Shown: positions 9,167-17,362 of the stretch, in pieces
Layout of the letters: each line of letters begins with the position of its first letter
Numbering within the stretch: the stretch's first letter is position 1
Assembly (NCBI GenBank): GCA_041645495.1
Contig: JBAZPZ010000001.1
Coordinates: forward strand, 1-64,000
Length of the DNA stretch: 64,000 bases
Origin: 0-14-0-20-45-22 sp041645495
GTDB lineage: Bacteria; Fidelibacterota; UBA2242
Direction: 5' to 3'
The notes under the pieces: model-generated
Databases searched by the model: none
Told to the model about the DNA's origin: nothing
What the model saw: the letters and a program-made list of their open reading frames with translations, nothing else
Position numbers and translations under genes: made by a program

Positions 9167-9985
9167 ATGGTAAATAGTTTGCTGAAAAAAGCCATGGAGC
9201 TCCTGAAAAATCCGCTCATCAACGACTCGTTCTATCGACTCAATCTCGGCATCACCAAATGCTACCTGCTGAAATGCGCGGACGGTTATTTGCTGATCGA
9301 CGCCGGGTACAAACATAAATTCCGGAAATTCATCCGCGAAATTCATCGGGTCGGCATCAAAATCGTCGACATCAAATATATCCTACTGACGCATCATCAC
9401 GACGATCACGCCGGTTTTATCGCGGAGATGCGAACCTACACGAACGCCCGGCTCATCGTTCATAAAGAATCTGTGACGGCGTTGCGAAAAGGGGAATCGG
9501 AAAACACGATGCAACCGGTCAATCGCCGCATTAAAAAATTGTTTCCGCTTTTCCGCCTCATTCATCCCGACTTCAAATTTCCACAGGTATTTCTGAAAGA
9601 GGATGACATCCTGATCGCCGGAGACGACAACGAATTGTTGAGGAGTATCGGAATTCATGGGCAAATTCTCATGACGCCGGGACATTCGCACGATTCCATG
9701 TCGGTTGTAATGGACGACGGGAGTGCGTTTGTCGGCGATCTGGCGATGAATTTTCTCAGATGGACCGGCATTCGTTACCGTCCGATTTACTGCGAAAACA
9801 TCGAACAGGTTTTCCTCAACTGGAAAAAGGTCGTGGATGCGGGAGCATTGACGATCTATCCGTCACACGGTAAACCGTTTCCGGCAGTCAAACTCATCAC
9901 ATCGAAATGGTACAAACTATCCCAGAATCAACCTGATAAAAAGAACGAATCGGCCGAGCAACAGACCGATCCGCTTATCCGGTAG
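9167..9985 (+). CDS. Metallo-beta-lactamase-fold hydrolase
   Basis: The protein (272 residues) has the HxHxDH metal motif in LLTHHHDDHAGFI (about residues 74-86), a later metal His in MTPGHSHDSM, an Asp ligand in AFVGDLAMN and a C-terminal His in YPSHGKPF. These are the dinuclear zinc ligands of the MBL fold. There is no signal peptide, so it acts in the cytoplasm. AAGGAAAA precedes the ATG. It ends 8 nt before the stop of the convergent nagA, and no terminator is visible between them. Substrate is unknown; many relatives are thioesterases, lactonases or phosphodiesterases. Confidence 0.85.
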   Translation: MVNSLLKKAMELLKNPLINDSFYRLNLGITKCYLLKCADGYLLIDAGYKHKFRKFIREIHRVGIKIVDIKYILLTHHHDDHAGFIAEMRTYTNARLIVHKESVTALRKGESENTMQPVNRRIKKLFPLFRLIHPDFKFPQVFLKEDDILIAGDDNELLRSIGIHGQILMTPGHSHDSMSVVMDDGSAFVGDLAMNFLRWTGIRYRPIYCENIEQVFLNWKKVVDAGALTIYPSHGKPFPAVKLITSKWYKLSQNQPDKKNESAEQQTDPLIR

Positions 9986-9993
9986 ATGAATGA

Positions 9994-11163
9994 CTAACCT
10001 TCAGGATTTTCAGGAAGGAAAACTTTTCCGCCTATAACCGTTTTCCAGACGGATAAGTCCGGATTCAACAAAACAAGGTCGGCGTCTTTTCCGGTTTCGA
10101 GTGAACCTTTCCGGTCGCTGATTCCCAGCAATTTCGCCGGCTGGATCGTCACGGTGTCGATCGCCGTCTTCAGGTCGCAACCGGTAAACCGCAGGAATCT
10201 CTTCGCGATTTCCAGTACGCTCAGCGAAGTACCGATGAGCGTTCCGTCGGGATAAGCGGCGGCGCCGTTCTTCGAGTCGTATTCTTTGCCATTGTAAATG
10301 TATCGGCCGTCCGGCAATCCCATCGCCTGAATTCCGTCGGTGATACATATGCAACGTTCTTTGCCCAGAATTCTGTAGAGCATGTCGATGATTCCCGGGT
10401 GCAGATGAACGCCATCGCTGATAATCTGAGCGGTGATGGTGTCAGATTCGAAAATCGCTGCCACCGGACCGGGAAACCGGTGATGCAGTGACGGCATGGC
10501 ATTGAAAATGTGTGTGACATGGCTAATCCCTATCCTAAATCCCGCCCGGGCTTCATCGTAGCTGGCGTTTGAATGTCCAAACGACGGAATGACGTTCGCG
10601 TCTATCAGTTGACAAACGACAGAATGATTGCCTTTTATCTCAGGCGCGATAGTCATCATTTTAAGCGTATTGCCAGTAATGTCGAGAATTTCGTCAAGTG
10701 AGCCATCTTTCGGCGGATAAATGTTCTGAATCGAAATCCCGCCGCATTTGACCGGATTGATGAATGGTCCTTCGAGATGAATACCGAGGACCATAGCTCC
10801 GCCGAGGTCTTTGCCGACTTCTTCGGTAACGACGCGCAGGTGACGATTTTTTTCGGCCGGTTTCACGACGGTGGTCGCGAGGAAACCGGTGATTCCCAGC
10901 CGCGCTAACGTGTGCGACATCGTCGATAGCGCTTCTTCGGTTCCGTCCAAAACGTCCGCGCCGCCCGCGCCCTGAATGTGAATGTCGATCAATCCCGGAA
11001 TCATCGTCCGACCGCCGGCATCGATTTCATGCTGGAAACGTTCATTTTCTGAAAAATTACCGATCGACGCGATCTTCCCATCGGCGATGGTAACGTCGGT
11101 CATCGCGGCCGGATTTTCCGAGTTGTAAAGTTTACAATTGCGAATTAAAAGTTGATTTTTCAT
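9994..11163 (-). CDS. nagA: N-acetylglucosamine-6-phosphate deacetylase
   Basis: The start is ATG at 11163 (MKNQLLIRNCKLYN) with AAGGA just upstream; the longer frame reads into the upstream gene. The 389-residue protein has the amidohydrolase marks of NagA: GLIDIHIQGAGGADVLDG, the metal-ligand Glu in LEGPFINPVKCG, His in SFGHSNASYDEA, the THIFNAMPSLHHR stretch and the catalytic Asp in CITDGIQAMGLPDG. It converts GlcNAc-6-phosphate to glucosamine-6-phosphate and acetate, the first committed step of amino-sugar use and wall recycling. The NodB-like deacetylase gene lies 13 nt upstream, so both are one operon, facing the ROK/MFS/SIS block. No nagB is seen in the window. Confidence 0.93.
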   Translation of the reverse strand: MKNQLLIRNCKLYNSENPAAMTDVTIADGKIASIGNFSENERFQHEIDAGGRTMIPGLIDIHIQGAGGADVLDGTEEALSTMSHTLARLGITGFLATTVVKPAEKNRHLRVVTEEVGKDLGGAMVLGIHLEGPFINPVKCGGISIQNIYPPKDGSLDEILDITGNTLKMMTIAPEIKGNHSVVCQLIDANVIPSFGHSNASYDEARAGFRIGISHVTHIFNAMPSLHHRFPGPVAAIFESDTITAQIISDGVHLHPGIIDMLYRILGKERCICITDGIQAMGLPDGRYIYNGKEYDSKNGAAAYPDGTLIGTSLSVLEIAKRFLRFTGCDLKTAIDTVTIQPAKLLGISDRKGSLETGKDADLVLLNPDLSVWKTVIGGKVFLPENPEG

Positions 11164-11176
11164 AATTCCTTGAGGT

Positions 11177-11974
11177 TTAGAACATTTCGTCGATTCTGAC
11201 AAAGCGATATCCTTTCGAGATCAGGATATCGAGCAATTCGCCGAGACGACGATAGAATTTATCCGTCCGTTCCGGATGCGTTCCGATGTGCGTCAACAGA
11301 AAGAAACCGTTCAGCCCGTTCGGATCTTTTTTCTCATAGTCCAGAATGCTTTGGAAAATGGCTTCGGTCGGTCGGTAATTTCTCTCCGACGGAATGGTAT
11401 AATCGGCGCTGGAAAGCGTTCCCGGCGTGTAGTTGATCAACGTGACGTCCATCTGTTTGGCCCAGACAGTCACCGAATCGTTGTACCATTCGTAGGCCGG
11501 CATGAAATAGCGGGATTTTTCGTCGATGCCGAAACGTTTCATTTCCCGGTAATTAGCCAGAAGATCGGATTGAAACTGCGCCCGATCGACCAACAACGAA
11601 TCGCGCTTTTCCCATGTGCAATAGAGCAAATGTTTGTCCGAATGCGGCCCGAGATAATGTTCCGCCTGAACGAGTTTCGGAATTAATTCCAGTGTTCCGG
11701 CGTTCCGGTAAAAATCGCCCGTGAAAAAGAAAGTCGCCCGGATGTTTCGTTCCTTCAGCGTTTTTAAAATAATCTCGCCGCCGTCATAAAAATCGCCGCC
11801 GGTAAAAATCAGCGCAATGGTTTTCGCCGACCTGTCGCCGCGCACGATTCCGCCGCAGGAGTAAGAATATTTTCCTCCTTTTTCAGGATTCTGTGCCAAT
11901 AAAAAGGCTAAACTGCTGAGTGATAAGACGATCAATCCAAGAGCCGTCAGGAAAATATTTCTGCCGAAATTCAT
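11177..11974 (-). CDS. Exported NodB-like polysaccharide deacetylase family protein with variant active site
   Basis: A signal anchor or signal peptide (residues 1-28) is followed by one NodB-homology domain: IALIFTGGDFYDGG, then RATFFFTGDFYRN, then a metal-binding GPHSDKHLL that matches the family's H-x3-H motif. The first motif normally reads T-F-D-D-G; here the two Asp residues are replaced and Asp appears later (D in GGD and YDGG). This is a divergent subfamily, and activity on N-acetylated glycans is possible but not proven. The protein has 265 residues and would act in the periplasm or be membrane-attached. It shares an operon with nagA and is divergent from the second DUF5916 gene, with only 74 nt between them. 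Confidence 0.8.
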   Translation of the reverse strand: MNFGRNIFLTALGLIVLSLSSLAFLLAQNPEKGGKYSYSCGGIVRGDRSAKTIALIFTGGDFYDGGEIILKTLKERNIRATFFFTGDFYRNAGTLELIPKLVQAEHYLGPHSDKHLLYCTWEKRDSLLVDRAQFQSDLLANYREMKRFGIDEKSRYFMPAYEWYNDSVTVWAKQMDVTLINYTPGTLSSADYTIPSERNYRPTEAIFQSILDYEKKDPNGLNGFFLLTHIGTHPERTDKFYRRLGELLDILISKGYRFVRIDEMF

Positions 11975-12048
11975 CGTTTATCTCTCTTAAATTCTGTTTG
12001 TATCGTGTGTGTCAGTGACATGCACATTTCTGCCAAATGTAATTAGTT

Positions 12049-14679
12049 TTGCGGTTTTTTCCCATCCCAACATCGCGCTCCGTTCGGGGAAAATTCCGTG
12101 AGACGGACAAAACCGTTCAGGCCGTTCGGAAAGACAACGAGCCAATCACGATCGATGGAAAATTGACCGAATCCGCATGGAATCTGGCACCGGAAGGCGA
12201 ATCGTTCATTCAGCGCGATCCCGATGAAGGAAAACCAGCCACCGAAAGAACGATTTTCAAAGTGCTCTACGACGACAGGAATTTGTACATCTGCGTTCTG
12301 GCATACGATTCGGAACCAACCAAAATCCGCGGAATGCTGACGAGACGCGATAACGATTCACCCTCGGACTGGATCGGAATTTCGATCGACAGTTACAACG
12401 ACAAACGGACGGCATTCGAGTTCGGAATAAACGCCGCCGGCGTCAAATACGACGTTTTGTGGTTCGACGACGATTCTCAGGATTTCAACTGGGATGCGAT
12501 CTGGGATGGCGCCGTCCATATCGATTCGACCGGCTGGATCGCCGAGTTCCGGATTCCATTTAAGGAACTCCGGTTTTCAGACGACAACAGTCACGGCTGG
12601 GGCTTCAACGTGACGCGCACAATCTCCCGAAAAAACGAAGAATCCTACTGGACGCCGATTCCAAAGAACGAACCGGGCTGGGTTTCACATTACGGCAGGT
12701 TGAACGGAATTACATTGGTTCCCAAGCAGAAACGGATTTACGTCGCGCCGTATCTGACCGCCGGATCGATGATATCTCAAGATCTGGTCACGGAAATTCA
12801 TCCGGAAAAATACGATCGCGCCAGCAATATCGGCGCCGACATCAAATATGGATTGACCAACAACCTGACGCTGGACATGACGATAAATCCGGATTTCGGA
12901 CAGGTAGAAGCCGATCCGGGCGAATTCAACCTGACCGCTTTCGAATCCTATCTGTCCGAGAAGCGGCCATTTTTTACCGAAGGTAGCAATATTTTCAATT
13001 CCGGTTTGGGTTTTGGAGATGGTGATGAATCGATGACTTCTCTCTTTTATTCGCGGCGAATCGGCAGAGCGCCGCACCGCGTCCTCGACGATGAAGATGA
13101 TAACGACACGACCTGGACTGAGGAGCCGAAAATGACAAGCATCCTCGGCGCCGCAAAGATCACCGGAAAAACCACGACCGGCTGGTCTATCGGATTGATC
13201 GATGCTCTCACCGAAGAGGAAACCGGGAAATTCATCTACCAATCCGGACGAATCGAGACGGAAACCGTCGAACCGTTGACAAATTATTCCGTTTTACGGT
13301 TTCAAAAAGATTTCCGAAACGGGCAGACGACGATCGGCGGAATGGCCACCGCAACACTACGAAAAATCGACGACCCGAATCTCGTATTTCTTCACGACAG
13401 GGCGTTGACATCCGGAATCGACCTCACTCACCAATTCCTGAACCGCCGGTATATGATCGAAGCCGCGTTTGCCGTTTCCAACGTTCACGGCAGTCGCGAG
13501 GCGATTCTGGAAACACAGGAAAGTCCCCGGCGATATTTCCAGCGACCGGACGCGCGTCATGTGGGCATCGATAGTTCGCTGACTTCGCTGACAGGCACAT
13601 GCTACAAATTCGTTCTGGAGAAAATCGGTGGAAAACACTGGGAATGGGCGACGGGTGTTTTATCTTACAGCCCGGAATTCGAGACCAACGACGTCGGTTA
13701 TGTTCGACAGGTCGATGAAACACTGGAATTTCAGTGGATCGGCTATTCCGAACGAACACCGGGCAGTTGGTATCGCAGTTACAACTTGAACACTGCTCAT
13801 TGGAACATCTGGGATTACGAGCCGAAATACTTAGGAAACGGATTCAGCACGAACGTTACTCTCAATTTTTTAAACTATTGGTCAATCCGGGGCGGCGTTC
13901 AACATAACAGTCAAGGAATTGCAAACAATGTCCTTCGCGGCGGTCCCTCTTTCCAAATGCCGGGCAGAACCAATTTCTGGTGCGGCGTCAATTCCGACTC
14001 CCGGAAAAAAATCTTTGGGCAGATAAACCTTACCGGCTGGAGCAATGCCGACCAGTCGGTCGGAATGATCATCTCGCCTCAACTTCAAATTCGTCCGACG
14101 ACAAACCTGAAAGTCTCTTTAACCCCGACCTTCCGAAACGAATACGATTCATGGGGCTGGGTCGATGATGTCAAGGATGGCACAGGCGGCCATCATTACA
14201 TTTTCGCGAATGTACACCAAAAGACATTTTCCTGCATTATCCGACTGGATTTTACATTGACGCCGAATTTATCCATTCAATTCTACGGCGAGCCTTTCCT
14301 GACGGCGGGCAAATATCGGCATTTCACCGAAGCCGCTTATCCGCGTGTCGGACGGTTTCGGGATCAATTCAGAGATTTTTCATCCGGCGAAGTCGATTAT
14401 TTCCCCGAAAACGAACAATTTGGCGTCGATACCAATACGGACGGCTCTTACGAATACTGGTTCGATCAGCCGGATTTCAACTATAAACAATTCCGGAGCA
14501 ATCTGGTAATCCGCTGGGAATATCTTCCGGGATCGCTGATCTATTTGGTCTGGTCGAACGGTTATACGGATTCCAACAGCATCGGAACGTTTGATTTCCG
14601 GCACGACGTCCGCGACTTGTTTGCCGCTTCACCGGAAAATGTGCTGATGGTGAAACTGAGCTATTTGTTGAACCGATAA
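12049..14679 (+). CDS. DUF5916 / CBM9-like outer-membrane protein, copy 2, with uncertain 5' end
   Basis: The protein matches copy 1 throughout: ITIDGKLTESAWNLAP (CBM9-like domain), SDWIGISIDSYNDKRTAFEFGINAAGV, DFGQVEADPGEFNLTAFESYLSEKRPFF and an end NVLMVKLSYLLNR. The 5' end is abnormal. The frame opens after TAA at 12040 and the first possible start is TTG at 12049, with no clear ribosome site and no signal peptide, although an outer-membrane protein needs one. A hydrophobic stretch in another frame (about 12009-12095) could be a displaced signal peptide. Either the first codons are lost through a frameshift or the gene is decaying. Apart from this the 876-residue frame is intact. A terminator follows at 14705. 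Confidence 0.82.
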   Translation: MRFFPIPTSRSVRGKFRETDKTVQAVRKDNEPITIDGKLTESAWNLAPEGESFIQRDPDEGKPATERTIFKVLYDDRNLYICVLAYDSEPTKIRGMLTRRDNDSPSDWIGISIDSYNDKRTAFEFGINAAGVKYDVLWFDDDSQDFNWDAIWDGAVHIDSTGWIAEFRIPFKELRFSDDNSHGWGFNVTRTISRKNEESYWTPIPKNEPGWVSHYGRLNGITLVPKQKRIYVAPYLTAGSMISQDLVTEIHPEKYDRASNIGADIKYGLTNNLTLDMTINPDFGQVEADPGEFNLTAFESYLSEKRPFFTEGSNIFNSGLGFGDGDESMTSLFYSRRIGRAPHRVLDDEDDNDTTWTEEPKMTSILGAAKITGKTTTGWSIGLIDALTEEETGKFIYQSGRIETETVEPLTNYSVLRFQKDFRNGQTTIGGMATATLRKIDDPNLVFLHDRALTSGIDLTHQFLNRRYMIEAAFAVSNVHGSREAILETQESPRRYFQRPDARHVGIDSSLTSLTGTCYKFVLEKIGGKHWEWATGVLSYSPEFETNDVGYVRQVDETLEFQWIGYSERTPGSWYRSYNLNTAHWNIWDYEPKYLGNGFSTNVTLNFLNYWSIRGGVQHNSQGIANNVLRGGPSFQMPGRTNFWCGVNSDSRKKIFGQINLTGWSNADQSVGMIISPQLQIRPTTNLKVSLTPTFRNEYDSWGWVDDVKDGTGGHHYIFANVHQKTFSCIIRLDFTLTPNLSIQFYGEPFLTAGKYRHFTEAAYPRVGRFRDQFRDFSSGEVDYFPENEQFGVDTNTDGSYEYWFDQPDFNYKQFRSNLVIRWEYLPGSLIYLVWSNGYTDSNSIGTFDFRHDVRDLFAASPENVLMVKLSYLLNR

Positions 14680-14704
14680 ACACGACACGACATACATCCC
14701 ACAC

Positions 14705-14728
14705 TGGGTCCGGAGAAATTCGGACCCA
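14705..14728 (+). terminator. Hairpin terminator after DUF5916 copy 2
   Basis: TGGGTCCG (14705-14712) pairs perfectly with CGGACCCA (14721-14728) around an 8-nt loop, 25 nt after the stop codon. TTCTACTTTC follows, so the U-tract is weak, but a run of eight T lies a little further down near 14752. Confidence 0.6.
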
Positions 14729-14818
14729 TTCTACTTTCAAATCCGGCGTTGTTTTTTTTCTGGAACGATTTTTCCCAAACGATCCGAACATTTGCATTCG
14801 GGAATCCGGTTTTTCCTC

Positions 14819-14847
14819 TTGAATATTTATCGAAATATCGGTAGCAT
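14819..14847 (+). promoter_or_regulatory. Possible promoter of manA operon
   Basis: TTGAAT (14819-14824) and TAGCAT (14842-14847) are 17 nt apart, about 40 nt before the manA ATG. The -10 box matches consensus at four of six positions, so this is only a fair candidate. Confidence 0.4.
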
Positions 14848-14886
14848 AGGCCGGTTCGTTTAAGAAGCCATGAAATCAGGAAAAAT

Positions 14887-16143
14887 ATGAAGATCGTTTC
14901 TCCGCTCACACCTCAGCCGCTCAGGCTGGTCAATTCTATCCAACATTATTCATGGGGCATGCGCGGAGAGTCCGCATTCATTCCGAAACTTCTCGGCATT
15001 CCCGCCGAACCGGACACGGCATACGCCGAACTCTGGATGGGCGCGCATCCCGGCGCTCCTTCACAAGTTTTGCTGGGCAATTCCCAAATTCCGCTAACGG
15101 AGTTGATCCGTCAGCATCCGCAGGAAATTTTAGGATTGCAGGTGGTTTCGCACTTTGGAAAACAGTTGCCGTTTTTGTTCAAAATCCTTTCCGCCGGAGA
15201 GGTTCTGTCGATTCAGGTTCATCCGGATAAAAAACAGGCGATAGCGCTCCATCAATCCGATCCGAAACATTATCCCGACGAAACGCATAAACCCGAAATC
15301 GCCATCGCGCTGGACGAACTGACGGCACTGGTCGGTTTCAAAGATACGATCGGAACACTCGCTGCACTGAAGGATTACCCGGAAATCACAGATTTCATCG
15401 GGAACGAAACCGTATCGTCTTTTCAATCGAAACCGGACGGAACGAAAGCCAGACAACGGTTTTTTTCCGCCTTCTTCCGTTTTTCCATCAAAAAGCGGGA
15501 CGAGTTGCAGAATTCGATCGATCGTCTCGAACGCCGCCTGCTGTCGCTTCCCGCGCCGACCGAAGCCGAATCCCTTTTTCTGGAATTGCGGAAGAAATAT
15601 CCCGGCCCGGACATTGGATTGTTTGGGCTGTTTTTCCTGAATCTGATTCACCTGAAAACCGGTGAAGCGATCTTTTTACCGGCTGGCGTTCCGCACGCTT
15701 ATGTCCATGGAAATATCATTGAATGTATGGCGAATTCCGACAATGTCGTCCGCGCCGGACTAACACCTAAGTTTCAGGATATTCCGACGCTGATCGACAT
15801 ACTCGATTATTCCGGAGAAAATCTTACGATATTGACCGACGATGAAAACGCCGAACGCCTGGTTTACGCGACGGCCGCTGATGAGTTTGTCGTTCAACGG
15901 TATCGGCTCTCAGTTAAAAAACCGATGCTTATCCAAAAGTTCCAAACCCCGGAAATCCTGATCTGCGTCGAAGGTGAAGCCGATCTCATCTATCCGGTTG
16001 ACGGCTCGACGCAAACGATTCGCCTCCGAGCCGGGGAATCGGTTCTTGTCCCGGCGATCTCGGAACACTATGAATTAAAGACAGAGGAGCGAGCGGTCGT
16101 CTTTTCAGCTTCGACGCCGTATCGATTTACTCCGCAGTCATAA
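14887..16143 (+). CDS. manA: Mannose-6-phosphate isomerase, class I
   Basis: The 418-residue protein has the type I phosphomannose isomerase cupin marks: NSIQHYSWG at the N-terminus, the zinc motif IQVHPDKKQA (near residue 111), a second ligand region DETHKPEIAIAL, and FLPAGVPHAYV followed by NSDNVVRAGLTPKF, the substrate-binding signature. It interconverts mannose-6-phosphate and fructose-6-phosphate and so links mannose use or GDP-mannose synthesis to glycolysis. AGGA precedes the ATG by 6 nt. It is separated from DUF5916 copy 2 by a terminator and followed after 11 nt by a DUF1330 gene. Confidence 0.94.
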   Translation: MKIVSPLTPQPLRLVNSIQHYSWGMRGESAFIPKLLGIPAEPDTAYAELWMGAHPGAPSQVLLGNSQIPLTELIRQHPQEILGLQVVSHFGKQLPFLFKILSAGEVLSIQVHPDKKQAIALHQSDPKHYPDETHKPEIAIALDELTALVGFKDTIGTLAALKDYPEITDFIGNETVSSFQSKPDGTKARQRFFSAFFRFSIKKRDELQNSIDRLERRLLSLPAPTEAESLFLELRKKYPGPDIGLFGLFFLNLIHLKTGEAIFLPAGVPHAYVHGNIIECMANSDNVVRAGLTPKFQDIPTLIDILDYSGENLTILTDDENAERLVYATAADEFVVQRYRLSVKKPMLIQKFQTPEILICVEGEADLIYPVDGSTQTIRLRAGESVLVPAISEHYELKTEERAVVFSASTPYRFTPQS

Positions 16144-16154
16144 ATGGAGAAACC

Positions 16155-16445
16155 ATGTCCGCATATTTCATAACCCAGATCACTATCGATGACCCAATCG
16201 AATATGAAAAATATCTCGACGGCTTTGACGACGTCTTCTCAAAATATCGCGGCGAAGTTCTCGCGGTTGACGACGAACCGGCGCTCCTTGAAGGCGATTT
16301 CCGTCATCATCGCGTCGTCCTGATTCGTTTTCAGGATGAAGCCGAGTTAAAACGCTGGTACGATTCCCCGGAATATCAACAATTAGCCAAATACCGGCAT
16401 CGGTCTGCACGAGCCGATATTCTCCTGGTTCACGGATACGACTGA
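16155..16445 (+). CDS. DUF1330 family small protein
   Basis: A 96-residue protein with the pattern of the DUF1330 ferredoxin-like (dimeric alpha-beta barrel) family: FITQITIDDPIEYEKYLDGFDDV at the start, a central GEVLAVDDEPALLEGDF, and the conserved strand-helix RVVLIRFQDEAELKRWYDSPEYQ. It is cytoplasmic. ATGGAG lies before the ATG, and the gene starts 11 nt after manA, so it is translated from the same transcript. The biochemical role of the family is unknown. Confidence 0.82.
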   Translation: MSAYFITQITIDDPIEYEKYLDGFDDVFSKYRGEVLAVDDEPALLEGDFRHHRVVLIRFQDEAELKRWYDSPEYQQLAKYRHRSARADILLVHGYD

Positions 16446-16483
16446 TTCGGATGAATCTATCATAAAAATTCTAAGGATAATTC

Positions 16484-17344
16484 ATGTGGTATTTAATTTC
16501 TCTCCTTTCCGGTTTCTTCATGGCGACCGCGGATGCGTACACCAAAAAGGAATCCACCCGCACACAGGCTATCGTGTTGTCATGGATTCGCGAAGCCTAT
16601 GCGCTTCCGTTTCTATTACCGATTCTCGCCTTTATCGATATTCCACCGATTGGCTGGACTTTCATCGGCGCTCTGGCGATTTGCGTCGTCGTCGATCTGA
16701 TCACGACTTTTTTGTACATGCGCGCTCTTCAAATCGCTCCGCTTTCTCTGACGGTTCCGTACCTCGGATTATCGCCGTTATTTCTTCTCGTGATTCCAAC
16801 AATCGTTTTGGGTGAAACTCTCTCGCTGGCAGGAATTATTGGCGTGATTCTTATCTCGATGGGAACGTATCTGTTACAAATCGACCGCGCAAAGTACGGA
16901 ATATTCGAACCGTGGCTGGCTATTTTTAAAAACCGCGGTTCGTTATACATGTTCATCGTCGCAGTGTGCTACGCGGTGACAGCGACATTCGGCAAACTGG
17001 CGATCCAGCATTCGTCACCGCTTTTCTTTGCCATTATTTACTTTTTCCTGTTAGCTGTCGGATTCACGCCGTTCGCGCTGATTTCCACCAAAGGGAAAAT
17101 CAAACCGTTGTTACAATTTCCGCGCGAGCGGATACGAATCGGTCTGACGATGGCATTGATGGCTGTCTTTCATTTCACCGCCATCGGAATGATTCAGGTC
17201 GCCTACATGATTTCCCTGAAACGACTCTCGTTGTTGTTCGCAATTTTATACGGATGGTGGTTTTTCCACGAGAAAAACATCCGGGCGCGACTATTCGGAG
17301 GGACGATCATTATTGTCGGCGCGGTGTGTATCGCATTTGCTTAG
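16484..17344 (+). CDS. EamA-family (DMT superfamily) permease
   Basis: A 286-residue membrane protein with about ten hydrophobic segments arranged as two EamA repeats of five spans. The first half has ALQIAPLSLTVPYLGLSPLFLLVIPTIVLGE, the usual repeat end with a Pro-rich span and a Glu before the loop. The second half has the matching MISLKRLSLLFAILYGWWFFHEK. Members export amino acids, nucleotide-sugars or other metabolites. AAGGATAA precedes the ATG. It lies 38 nt after the DUF1330 gene and ends 18 nt before the stop of the convergent CARF gene. Substrate unknown. Confidence 0.82.
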   Translation: MWYLISLLSGFFMATADAYTKKESTRTQAIVLSWIREAYALPFLLPILAFIDIPPIGWTFIGALAICVVVDLITTFLYMRALQIAPLSLTVPYLGLSPLFLLVIPTIVLGETLSLAGIIGVILISMGTYLLQIDRAKYGIFEPWLAIFKNRGSLYMFIVAVCYAVTATFGKLAIQHSSPLFFAIIYFFLLAVGFTPFALISTKGKIKPLLQFPRERIRIGLTMALMAVFHFTAIGMIQVAYMISLKRLSLLFAILYGWWFFHEKNIRARLFGGTIIIVGAVCIAFA

Positions 17345-17362
17345 CCGCATCGGAAAATATTT

